A program made the translations under genes and the position numbers. Below the pieces are notes generated by a model, which was given only the letters and a program-made list of their open reading frames with translations, was not told the origin of the DNA and made no database searches. 64,000 bases of DNA from Acidobacteriota bacterium (GTDB lineage Bacteria; Acidobacteriota; Vicinamibacteria; Vicinamibacterales; SCN-69-37). Location of the stretch: NCBI GenBank assembly GCA_016716905.1, contig JADJUS010000022.1:124001-188000 (forward strand), read 5' to 3'. Below, one piece after another: positions 1-7,806 of this stretch (position 1 is its first letter; each line of letters opens with the position of its first letter).

Positions 1-889
1 CGTAATCCTGGTGCGCCAAAAACCGCACATGTCCCAATCCCAGGCGTCGCGCCTGGTCCTCAAGCGCAGCGCGGCGGCCGCCGTCACCCACAAACAGGAA
101 CGTGAGGCCGGTTTCGTCTCGTAGCAACGCGGCAGCTTCGAGGACGGTTTCGAGATCCTGGGCCGGCCCCATGTTGCCGGCGTACGTCACCACAAAGTCG
201 CGGTCCAGTCCATGCGCGCGGCTGAAGGCATTCTCCTTGGGCAGCGGCCTCATGTCATCGACGTCGACAAAATTCGGAATGAGCCGGACTTTGGTCTCAG
301 GGACGCCTTTTTCCAGAATGCGTTGGCGCATGTGCTCGGCAATCGGCGTGATCACGCGAGCGCGCGCGTAAACAAAACGCTCAAGAGCGTACAGCGGCCG
401 GATCAGCCACGGGCTCCTGATCGCGCCCAGTCGAACGGCGATGTCCGGGTACAGCTCCTGCACGTTGTAAATAAAGGGCGCGCGGTAGATCAGTCCCAAC
501 AGCCACGCGCACAACCCGATGGTCAGCGGCGGTGAGGGCGCCACAATGACATCCACGTTCCGCACGAGCGCCAACGACGCCATGAGGCTCAGGACATGGA
601 ACTGCGCCCACGCCAGGACACGGAGCCAGGGACTGGCGTTCTTGCGCGGCATGATGACGTGAATCACCGGCACGCCGGCGCATTCGCTGCGCGCCAGCAG
701 CCCGCCCCACATCCGGCGCAGCGGCTGCCGCGCCTCGGCCTGGGCATCTCGGTTGTAATGCGGCACGGTCGTCATCACCGTCACCTCGTGGCCCGACGTC
801 TTGAGGTCCGCCGCGAGTTCTCCCACAATCACGGCCGTGGACACGCCGTCTGGCGGAGCCACCAGCGTGAGCACCAGCACGCGCGCCAT
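1..889 (-). CDS. wbuB: GT4 glycosyltransferase, WbuB-like (probable L-FucNAc transferase), 3' end outside window
   Basis: Reading from ATG at 889, about 296 codons stay open to the window edge, so the C-terminus is missing. The protein begins MARVLVLTLVAPPDGV. The middle carries the GT-B features of GT4 enzymes, including an IPNFVD stretch and a VVTYAGNMG donor-domain entry. The start overlaps the stop of the upstream gene (TGATG). It directly follows fnlA-fnlB-fnlC, the same order as fnlABC-wbuB in E. coli O-antigen loci, where WbuB is the predicted L-FucNAc transferase. It would transfer L-FucNAc from UDP to the growing lipid-linked repeat unit on the cytoplasmic face of the inner membrane. 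Family is clear; sugar specificity rests on context. Confidence 0.8.
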   Translation of the reverse strand, partial: MARVLVLTLVAPPDGVSTAVIVGELAADLKTSGHEVTVMTTVPHYNRDAQAEARQPLRRMWGGLLARSECAGVPVIHVIMPRKNASPWLRVLAWAQFHVLSLMASLALVRNVDVIVAPSPPLTIGLCAWLLGLIYRAPFIYNVQELYPDIAVRLGAIRSPWLIRPLYALERFVYARARVITPIAEHMRQRILEKGVPETKVRLIPNFVDVDDMRPLPKENAFSRAHGLDRDFVVTYAGNMGPAQDLETVLEAAALLRDETGLTFLFVGDGGRRAALEDQARRLGLGHVRFLAHQDY

Positions 890-2034
890 CAGGTGCCGGC
901 GGCCGGCGATTCGTGCCACACCACCCGCCGCACATAGTCGGTGTAGCTCAACAGAATGCGGACCACTTTCTCCGAGACGTTCGGCACGTCGTAATCCCGA
1001 ACCACGCGCAGGACTCGCTCGGGGCCACGCGGCTGCCCCGCCAGCAGGGTCAGTCCCTGCGCGACACGCGGCCAGCGAAGGCCGGTCATGATGACGGCCG
1101 CTTCCTCCATCCCCTCGGGTCGCTCATGCGCGTCCCTGATATTGAGCGCGCGGAGATTGAGGATCGACGCTTCCTCCGTGATCGTGCCGCTGTCGGACAG
1201 CGTCACGTCAGCGCCCAGCTGCAGCGCCACGTAGTCGGTCAGCCCGAACGGTTTGTGCAACTCGACGCGTTCGTCCAGAGCAACGCCGTCCAGCCGCCGG
1301 CGCGCGCGCGGGTGGGTCGTGACAATGACCCGCTTGCCCGTTGTGGTCGCCAGACTGTTCAGGATGTCCACGAGGCCGGACAGATTCGACGGCGAATCCA
1401 CATTCTCCTCGCGATGGCAACTCACCAGAAAATAGCCCTGCGGCGTGAGACCGAGTTGCTCCAGAATCTTCGATCGTTCAACCTTGGGCATCACATGGTG
1501 GAGGACTTCGTACATCGGACTGCCGGTGACGACCACCCGATCGGGGGGCACGCCTTCACGCAGAAGGTATTCCCGTGCGATGGCGCTATAGGGCAGGTTG
1601 ATGTCCGAAATATGATCCACGATGCGCCGATTGATTTCCTCGGGCACACGCATGTCGAAACAGCGATTGCCGGCTTCCATGTGGAACACCGGAATCCTGC
1701 GGCGTTTGGCTGGAATCGCCGCCAGCGACGAATTGGTGTCTCCCAGGATCAGAACGGCTTCAGGGCGTACTGCCTCGAGCAGCCGATCCACGGCGATGAT
1801 CACCTGCCCAATCGTCTCAGCCGCGGTCGCCCCTGCGGCATTCAGGTAGTGGTCGGGCGGGCGCAACTCGAGGTCGTCAAAAAACACCTGGTTGAGCTCG
1901 TAGTCGTAGTTCTGGCCCGTGTGGACCAGCACATGGTCGGTGTCGCGATCGAGCCGCACCATCACACGCGACAACCGGATGATCTCGGGCCGCGTGCCGA
2001 CGATCGTCATCACCTTGAACCTGGAACTAGCCAC
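889..2034 (-). CDS. fnlC: UDP-N-acetylglucosamine 2-epimerase family, FnlC/WbjD-like
   Basis: About 381 residues of the WecB-type non-hydrolysing 2-epimerase fold, with VMTIVGTRPEIIRLSRV near the N-terminus, HTGQNYD, and a later LSDSGTITEEA UDP-binding segment. In the FnlABC pathway this enzyme inverts C2 to give UDP-N-acetyl-L-fucosamine. FnlA and FnlB lie immediately upstream, which favours FnlC over the UDP-GlcNAc to UDP-ManNAc epimerase WecB. I chose GTG at 2034 because GAGG lies 6 nt before it and the residues before MTIVGTRPE then match FnlC-type starts; ATG at 2010 is the alternative. It overlaps the end of fnlB by 8 nt. Confidence 0.85.
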   Translation of the reverse strand: MASSRFKVMTIVGTRPEIIRLSRVMVRLDRDTDHVLVHTGQNYDYELNQVFFDDLELRPPDHYLNAAGATAAETIGQVIIAVDRLLEAVRPEAVLILGDTNSSLAAIPAKRRRIPVFHMEAGNRCFDMRVPEEINRRIVDHISDINLPYSAIAREYLLREGVPPDRVVVTGSPMYEVLHHVMPKVERSKILEQLGLTPQGYFLVSCHREENVDSPSNLSGLVDILNSLATTTGKRVIVTTHPRARRRLDGVALDERVELHKPFGLTDYVALQLGADVTLSDSGTITEEASILNLRALNIRDAHERPEGMEEAAVIMTGLRWPRVAQGLTLLAGQPRGPERVLRVVRDYDVPNVSEKVVRILLSYTDYVRRVVWHESPAAGT

Positions 2035-3154
2035 GGCGCACCTCGTTCGCATAGGTGTCTGGCCGCGCCGGGTCGAAGATCTCCGACGCCCAGAACAATG
2101 TAATCAACTCGGACGTGCCGACATTCTCAATGCTGTGGGTCACACCCGGCGGGATATCGACCACCGTGAAGTCACGGCCCGACACCCGATGCTCGGTCAC
2201 GTCGTCACCAAGAATGGCGCGGAATCGAATGATGGCGTCGCCTTCGAGTACGCAGAATTTCTCGACCTTGAGGTCATGGTAGTGGTTGCCGCGGGTCACG
2301 CCGGGGTGGGTGCGCGACACAAACATCTGCCCGAACGTGGGCGACTTCAGCAGTTCGGCCAGCACCCCGCGCGCATCAACGCGCTGCTGCAGGGGATACG
2401 CGAGGTCTGACAGCGGCAAATACGTCAGGTAGGTCCCCAGGAGTCTTCGCGTCAGCGGGTCGGCAGCGTCGGCCACTTCGAGTGTGGTCCGAGCTGCCTT
2501 GAACCCCTGGATTCGCGCCGCGAGCGCACCCAACGAGATGGTGAAGGACGGTCGCACGGTTCCGCGACTGAGACCGGACGGCATCGGCGGAGACATGTGC
2601 GACTGGAATTGTTCGACCACATCGTCGACGTGCACCAGTTCGATGACACGGGCCGGATCAGAAATTTCGATCGCCTGGCCGCGCGCAATCCGATGGCAGA
2701 ACGTCGACACGACGGAGTTGTAGTCGGGCCGGCCCCACTTGCCGAACACACCAGGCAGCCGGTAAATCACGACCGCCAGGCCGCGGCGGGTGGCATGTGC
2801 CTTGAGCGCGGCTTCTGCCGCCAACTTGGAGCGGCCGTACGCATTGGCTGCGGCGGCCTGGGTGGAAGATGACAGGACGATCAGCGGTCTGGCGCGGACA
2901 TCGTCGATCGCGGCCAGGAGAGCGTCGACCGAGCCGACGTTCCCGGCGGCGAATTCCGCATCGGCGTCGATCCCCGGCGCGGGGCGATTCATGCCGGCAA
3001 GGTGGAAGACGACGCCGGCGTCGCGCACACCGGATCGCAGATCATCGGGCGTTGAACCGCGATGCACCTCGGCCACGTCCATCCCGGCCCGGCGGAGCCT
3101 CACCACGAGGTTTCTGCCGATGAAGCCGTGCGCGCCGGTCACCAGTGTCTTCAC
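2027..3154 (-). CDS. fnlB: Bifunctional UDP-sugar epimerase/reductase, CapF/WbjC/FnlB type
   Basis: 375 residues in two domains. Residues 1 to about 245 are a short-chain dehydrogenase with TGAHGFIG at the N-terminus and a YGRSK motif. From about 265 a cupin follows (HPGVTRGNHYH, then IPPGVTHSIENVG) whose histidines would bind zinc. In CapF the cupin performs C3 epimerisation and the SDR domain reduces C4 with NADPH, giving the 6-deoxy-L-talose intermediate that FnlC converts to L-FucNAc. The domain pairing is diagnostic for this family. The start is GTG at 3154, nine nt after the fnlA stop. Confidence 0.92.
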   Translation of the reverse strand: MKTLVTGAHGFIGRNLVVRLRRAGMDVAEVHRGSTPDDLRSGVRDAGVVFHLAGMNRPAPGIDADAEFAAGNVGSVDALLAAIDDVRARPLIVLSSSTQAAAANAYGRSKLAAEAALKAHATRRGLAVVIYRLPGVFGKWGRPDYNSVVSTFCHRIARGQAIEISDPARVIELVHVDDVVEQFQSHMSPPMPSGLSRGTVRPSFTISLGALAARIQGFKAARTTLEVADAADPLTRRLLGTYLTYLPLSDLAYPLQQRVDARGVLAELLKSPTFGQMFVSRTHPGVTRGNHYHDLKVEKFCVLEGDAIIRFRAILGDDVTEHRVSGRDFTVVDIPPGVTHSIENVGTSELITLFWASEIFDPARPDTYANEVRRG

Positions 3155-3162
3155 GGCGCTGG

Positions 3163-4185
3163 CTACTCGTCGATCTTCTCGCCGGCTCTGGCGCGCTTGA
3201 TGGTGTCGACCGACAGGAGGAGGTCACCGAGTTCGGCCACCGACAGTTGCGTGGTGTTGTGGCTGGTGTAGTCGTCGTGGGCCGAGGAGTCGCGGCGGCC
3301 GGTGTCGAAGTAGAGGCTGTAGTTCAGGTCGCGGCCATCCGCGGCCACTCGGTAGTAGTGGCCCATGTCCTCGGCAATCGCCATTTCCTCGCGCGTCAGC
3401 AGGGTCTCGAACAGCTTCTCTCCGTGTCGGGTCCCGATCAGCCGGATGGCACTCTGGGTGCCGAGCGCGCGGTTGACGGCGTGCGCCAGCGTCTCAATTG
3501 TGGCCGCGGGCGCCTTCTGCACGAAGATGTCGCCGGGATTGCCGTGTTCAAACGCCCACAACACCAGGTCCACGGCGCCGTCAATGGACATCATGAATCG
3601 CGTCATCGCGGGGTCGGTCACCGGCAGGGACTGCCCCGCCTGCGCGTGGCGCGCGAAGAGCGGCACCACCGACCCCCGGCTCCCCATGACATTGCCGTAC
3701 CGTGTGCAACAGATGACGGTGTCGCGGCCGGCGACGCGTGACTTGGCCACCGCGATCTTCTCCATCATCGCTTTCGAGATGCCCATGGCGTTGATGGGAT
3801 ACACCGCTTTGTCGGTGGACAGGACAATGACGCGCTTGACGCGCGCAGCCATCGCGGCGTTGAGCACATTTTCCGTCCCGAACGCGTTGGTCCGCATGGC
3901 TTCGACCGGGAAGAACTCGCAGGACGGCACCTGCTTGAGTGCGGCGGCGTGGAAGACGTAGTCGACACCGGCCATCGCGTCGCGCAGGCCCTGTTCATCG
4001 CGGACGTCGCCGAGATAAAACCGCACGCGGCGGTCCGCCCAGCGGCGGCGCATATCGTCCTGCTTTTTTTCGTCGCGCGAGAAGATGCGGATCTCGCTGA
4101 GGCCTTCAGCCAGCAGCCGCCCGGCAACGGCGTTGCCGAACGTCCCGGTTCCGCCAGTGATCAACAACGATCCGTGCAAACTCAT
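3163..4185 (-). CDS. fnlA: UDP-GlcNAc 4,6-dehydratase/5-epimerase, CapE/WbjB/FnlA type
   Basis: 340 residues, an extended SDR with TGGTGTFG at 10-17 for NADP binding. The active-site region reads STDKAVYP (123-130) then NAMGISK (132-138). Met134 occupies the position of the usual SDR tyrosine, as is characteristic of CapE-type inverting dehydratases. It commits UDP-GlcNAc to the L-FucNAc branch by forming the 4-keto-6-deoxy-L-arabino intermediate. The ATG overlaps the stop of the preceding membrane protein (ATGA). Together with fnlB and fnlC this is a complete pathway. Confidence 0.92.
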   Translation of the reverse strand: MSLHGSLLITGGTGTFGNAVAGRLLAEGLSEIRIFSRDEKKQDDMRRRWADRRVRFYLGDVRDEQGLRDAMAGVDYVFHAAALKQVPSCEFFPVEAMRTNAFGTENVLNAAMAARVKRVIVLSTDKAVYPINAMGISKAMMEKIAVAKSRVAGRDTVICCTRYGNVMGSRGSVVPLFARHAQAGQSLPVTDPAMTRFMMSIDGAVDLVLWAFEHGNPGDIFVQKAPAATIETLAHAVNRALGTQSAIRLIGTRHGEKLFETLLTREEMAIAEDMGHYYRVAADGRDLNYSLYFDTGRRDSSAHDDYTSHNTTQLSVAELGDLLLSVDTIKRARAGEKIDE

Positions 4186-5426
4186 GTTTCCTCAGGCGGC
4201 GTTCGCATGCGCGAGGCCGCCAGAATCAATCCGCACGACAGCCACTGGAACAGCCCGACCTTGGCTCCGAGCGGCACGGCATCGAACAGGCCGTAGACGT
4301 GGACTGAGACCACTGACAATCCCGCGCCGACCCCGACATATCGCGCGAGTGTTTCAACGCCGGGGGCAGTCACCAGATCCGCCGCGCGGCGCAAAACGAA
4401 CCCTATGATAGCCAAATATGCCACCAGGCCGCAGAGGCCGACATCCAGGGCCGTCTGCAAAAACATGTTGTGCGCGTGCGGCGCGCCGGCCATCCGGTCT
4501 GGCGCAATGCGCACCATCGCCAGACCGCTTTCCCTCAAGTAGTCGAGGCCGATGCCGAACCAGGGCGACGATCGCCACGCGTTGACACCATCGCGCCAGA
4601 TGTCGGCCCGGGCGCCGACGGCCGTGGCTGTGGCTATGACCACGGGATGATCGCGGGCGATCACGACGGCAACCGCGACCAGGACACCAGAGGCCGCCAC
4701 CAGTCGCCACCAGGTGCGCGCCTGGATCCACCGCCGCGTGAGCAACACCAGAAGGCACATGGCAGACAGCCACACCGAGCGTGACTGCGTGAGGAGGACG
4801 ACCACAGCCGAGAGGGCGGCCGACATCCATCCCAGCAGACGCAGCGCCAGAGGCAGACCGTGCCATGGCACCGGCGCGATCGCCACCGCAGCCGCGATCG
4901 GCAGGATGAGCATCGCTGTGGCGCCGAGTGCGTTGGGGTTCACCGACCGGCGGGCATGCAGTTCCTGCAGCGGGAGCGGCACGGATGTCCGGGGATCCGA
5001 CAGGGGATTGCCGACCTGCGACTGGGTTTCATGGAGCGGCGTCGTACTCCTGAGGCCGACGCCAAGCACCACGGCTCCCAGGAGCAGGCACGCACCGGTC
5101 GCGGCGGCGAATGTCAGCCGGTTGCGGCACCAGACGGCAAGTGTGCTCATCGCCAGGACTCCCAGCGCCAGTCCGCAAAAATGGTTGAGCGTGTTCACGT
5201 TGTCGGGGACGCGCCACCACCCGAAGATGGCGGCGAGCGACAGCAGCGCCAGGGGCCAGGCGAGCCGACCCGTGTTGTGGATCAGACCGACCGCCACTCC
5301 AAGCGCCACCATGCCGACCGTGGCGGCCACAAGCATGTTGGCGTACCCGAGTATTCCCGGGAAGACGAGCACCGGGGTGACGAGTGCCAGAAAGGCGACG
5401 GCAAGCCAGGCGGCACGAGTGGTCAT
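4182..5426 (-). CDS. O-antigen ligase/polymerase-like membrane protein
   Basis: 414 residues from ATG at 5426, which overlaps the upstream glycosyltransferase stop (ATGA). About ten to twelve hydrophobic segments surround a large periplasmic loop. Near residues 285-350 the pattern RADIWRDGVNAWRSSPWFGIG followed by APHAHNMFLQTALDVG matches the Wzy_C / O-antigen ligase family: a DGVNAW..PWFGIG block and a conserved PHAHN histidine. It could be the ligase (WaaL) joining glycan to lipid A core, or a second polymerase, since another Wzy candidate lies at 11926-13410. A longer upstream reading would overlap the previous gene by 180 nt and has no family features. Confidence 0.8.
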   Translation of the reverse strand: MTTRAAWLAVAFLALVTPVLVFPGILGYANMLVAATVGMVALGVAVGLIHNTGRLAWPLALLSLAAIFGWWRVPDNVNTLNHFCGLALGVLAMSTLAVWCRNRLTFAAATGACLLLGAVVLGVGLRSTTPLHETQSQVGNPLSDPRTSVPLPLQELHARRSVNPNALGATAMLILPIAAAVAIAPVPWHGLPLALRLLGWMSAALSAVVVLLTQSRSVWLSAMCLLVLLTRRWIQARTWWRLVAASGVLVAVAVVIARDHPVVIATATAVGARADIWRDGVNAWRSSPWFGIGLDYLRESGLAMVRIAPDRMAGAPHAHNMFLQTALDVGLCGLVAYLAIIGFVLRRAADLVTAPGVETLARYVGVGAGLSVVSVHVYGLFDAVPLGAKVGLFQWLSCGLILAASRMRTPPEET

Positions 5427-6592
5427 GTGCCGGCCACCCGACTGAGCAACTCGTACGTCCGGCGAATCGCGGCCGGCCTGTCGGCCCGCTGTGCGGCATA
5501 CGCGGTCGCGCGGGCTGCGGCGGCGTCGCGTTCCTGCGGCGAACGCCGGCTGACCGCGTCGATGGTGTGCGCGAAAGCCGCCATGGAGTGCAGAGGCAGG
5601 CTCCACCCGGCGCCGTGCTGATCCAGATCGGTCCAGGGGGTTTGATCGCTCGTCAACACAGGCACACCAGCCGAGAGTGCCTCATGGATGACATGACCAA
5701 AACTCTCGCCCCGACTGGGCAGGAACAACAGGTCATGCCGCGCCAGCGTTCCCCTCACATCGGCGGATGGCACCTCGCCGGCGTAAACCGCCCGGATGTG
5801 CTCCGGCAACCGGGCGACCAGTGCCTCGCACGCCGCCCAATACCCGGCATCCTCGATGGGGCCATAGATCGTGAAGACCACGGGCGCCTGCACCGAGGCC
5901 AGCACGCGCAGGGCGAAATCGAGGTTTTTGATCGGGGAGATACGTGACAGGAAACAGACACGCAGGGCGCCATCAGCGGGCGCCGGCGGCCGGGACGGAG
6001 CCGCGGTTGTCTCGGCGGTCAGCACCGGAGCGACATGGATACGCTCGGCAGGCACGGCCGTCATCACGCGCATGATGTCCTGGCGCTCAAGGGCACTTGA
6101 CGCATGCCACGAGAGATCCCGATAGAGTCCGGCGAGACGCGCGCACGAAATGTAGACGGATTTTTTGGCGCGCTTCAGACTCAGCGCACCCGGAGAACAG
6201 TCACCCCTGGGCGCGAGGAGGATGGGGATCCTCGGGATCATTCCGAGCCGGCGCGCCACCATGAGACGGATGGTAAAGACCGGCTCAAAGAATCCGTTGA
6301 GGTACATCAATTGCGGCGCATGCCGGTCTATTTCCCCGGCCAGCCTGCGGATCGACACGGCGCCCCGCGAGAGATACAACACCTCGGTACCGTCAACCGT
6401 CTGCCAGACGCCGGACGTGACGGTGGCGTAGGGTGTGTGACTGCCGACATCCGTGTCGAGCGTCACGATCCGGAAATCGACTTCCGCACCAAGCGCCTTC
6501 ACGAGATTCACCAGCGAACTAATCGGACCACCCGCCCGGAACCCTGGGAGGTAACATCCGCTGAATACCAGCACACGCAACTTCGGCGTCAT
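5423..6592 (-). CDS. GT4-family glycosyltransferase
   Basis: 389 residues. It opens with LRVLVFSGCYLPGFRAGGP and a glycine-rich GGPISSLVNL acceptor loop. The donor half has FLSRISPIKNLDFALRV (the usual R-K nucleotide-phosphate contact region), a LPSRGESFGHVIHEALSAG segment with the acidic EX7E-like motif, and SGVPVLTSDQ. This is a retaining GT-B transferase acting in the cytoplasm on the lipid-linked glycan; donor and acceptor cannot be read from the sequence. It ends in an ATGA overlap with the next gene. Confidence 0.85.
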   Translation of the reverse strand: MTPKLRVLVFSGCYLPGFRAGGPISSLVNLVKALGAEVDFRIVTLDTDVGSHTPYATVTSGVWQTVDGTEVLYLSRGAVSIRRLAGEIDRHAPQLMYLNGFFEPVFTIRLMVARRLGMIPRIPILLAPRGDCSPGALSLKRAKKSVYISCARLAGLYRDLSWHASSALERQDIMRVMTAVPAERIHVAPVLTAETTAAPSRPPAPADGALRVCFLSRISPIKNLDFALRVLASVQAPVVFTIYGPIEDAGYWAACEALVARLPEHIRAVYAGEVPSADVRGTLARHDLLFLPSRGESFGHVIHEALSAGVPVLTSDQTPWTDLDQHGAGWSLPLHSMAAFAHTIDAVSRRSPQERDAAAARATAYAAQRADRPAAIRRTYELLSRVAGT

Positions 6593-6598
6593 ACGCGC

Positions 6599-7804
6599 CT
6601 ACGCTCCTGCGTGCCGTGGCACCGATCGTCCGGGCCATTCCAGGATCAGCAGGAGCACCAGACCGGCCGACCACATCACCCACTGGAACGTCTGGTACGC
6701 CGCCACGTCGGCGAAACGCGCCGGGAACCAGAGCGACAACCCGACGGCAACAAAACCCGTCCACGCCCACGCCCGGTCGTGACGAAGGGCGTGCACGCCC
6801 AGCGCCAGCATGAGAAAGATCAAAATCAGGTTGTCGTAGTGCGTGTGGTAGGTCCAGAATCGCGCCGCCACACTGGCGATCGCAAACAGACTCAGCATGG
6901 ACGCGTGGCGCCACAGATACAACACCACCAGGGCCGCTGCCGTGGTCACGACGGCGGCAATTTTGACGGCATCACGCGCACCCAGACCAGAGCCCACCGT
7001 GAGCGACACGACACTGTTGTCGCCCACGTAATGACTTGCCGTACCCAGAACCTCGGTCAACCACACGAACGGGCTCGCATCAATGGCAGGCCAGACCACC
7101 AGTGCGCCAAGACCGACGTACGCCGCTGCGCTCAGCACAGTTTTCCAGCGTTGTCGCAGCAGGAACGGCAGCAGGAACGGCCCGGCGAGCGTCACCTTGA
7201 TCATCGCCACACCAAGGAGGACCCCGGCCAGTAACGAGCGACCCCGCTGGTCAAGCTGATAGGCGCCCACGAGTGCGGCCAGAACGATCACGCCATATTG
7301 TCCGAGTCCGAGCGTCGTGCAGATGCTGCTGGTAGCCAGCAGCGAGGCGGCAAACAACAACCCCAGCCTCCGGTCGGCGGGCCCGGCGAGCCGGACGGCC
7401 CAAGCCAGCAACAGGGCCAACAGTACCAGGTTGATTCCGGCGAAATACCACCGGGCGGCCACAAAACTCGAAGGCCAGGCAAAGACCGCCCCAGTGAAGT
7501 AGGCCCACGGAGGATACCCACCGATCGCCGTGCCAAGATCGGGGTCAGGAGGCAGGTCACGGTATGACTCCCTCCTCGGGTCGGGTAGCCGGCTCAGTGG
7601 AATCACCGCGGACGGATTCTTGCCCCGGAATACGTATTGCTGCTCGGTCCACCGCAGTTGGAAGTCCGCCGAGGACGAAAAGGCGAAGTACGCTCCGCGC
7701 GCCAGATAGGCAGCGCCTGCGAGGAAGAGCACCATCGTCGAGGCGACCAGAAAAAACTTCACCAAACGAGCGTGTGTTTCCAAACGAACGCGAGTGTACC
7801 CCAC
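6599..7804 (-). CDS. GT87-family (DUF2029) polyprenyl-phosphate-dependent glycosyltransferase
   Basis: 401 residues with about ten transmembrane segments. After the first helix a periplasmic loop carries the features of the GT87/DUF2029 family: QQYVFRGKNPS followed by GGYPPWAYFTGAVFAWP, then repeated hydrophobic helices and a HTHYDNLILIF segment. Such GT-C enzymes use a polyprenyl-phosphate sugar donor on the periplasmic side, so it may decorate the polymer after flipping. Start is GTG at 7804, two nt after the asnB-like stop; the ribosome site is weak and an internal GTG is possible. Confidence 0.75.
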   Translation of the reverse strand: MGYTRVRLETHARLVKFFLVASTMVLFLAGAAYLARGAYFAFSSSADFQLRWTEQQYVFRGKNPSAVIPLSRLPDPRRESYRDLPPDPDLGTAIGGYPPWAYFTGAVFAWPSSFVAARWYFAGINLVLLALLLAWAVRLAGPADRRLGLLFAASLLATSSICTTLGLGQYGVIVLAALVGAYQLDQRGRSLLAGVLLGVAMIKVTLAGPFLLPFLLRQRWKTVLSAAAYVGLGALVVWPAIDASPFVWLTEVLGTASHYVGDNSVVSLTVGSGLGARDAVKIAAVVTTAAALVVLYLWRHASMLSLFAIASVAARFWTYHTHYDNLILIFLMLALGVHALRHDRAWAWTGFVAVGLSLWFPARFADVAAYQTFQWVMWSAGLVLLLILEWPGRSVPRHAGA

Positions 7805-7806
7805 CT

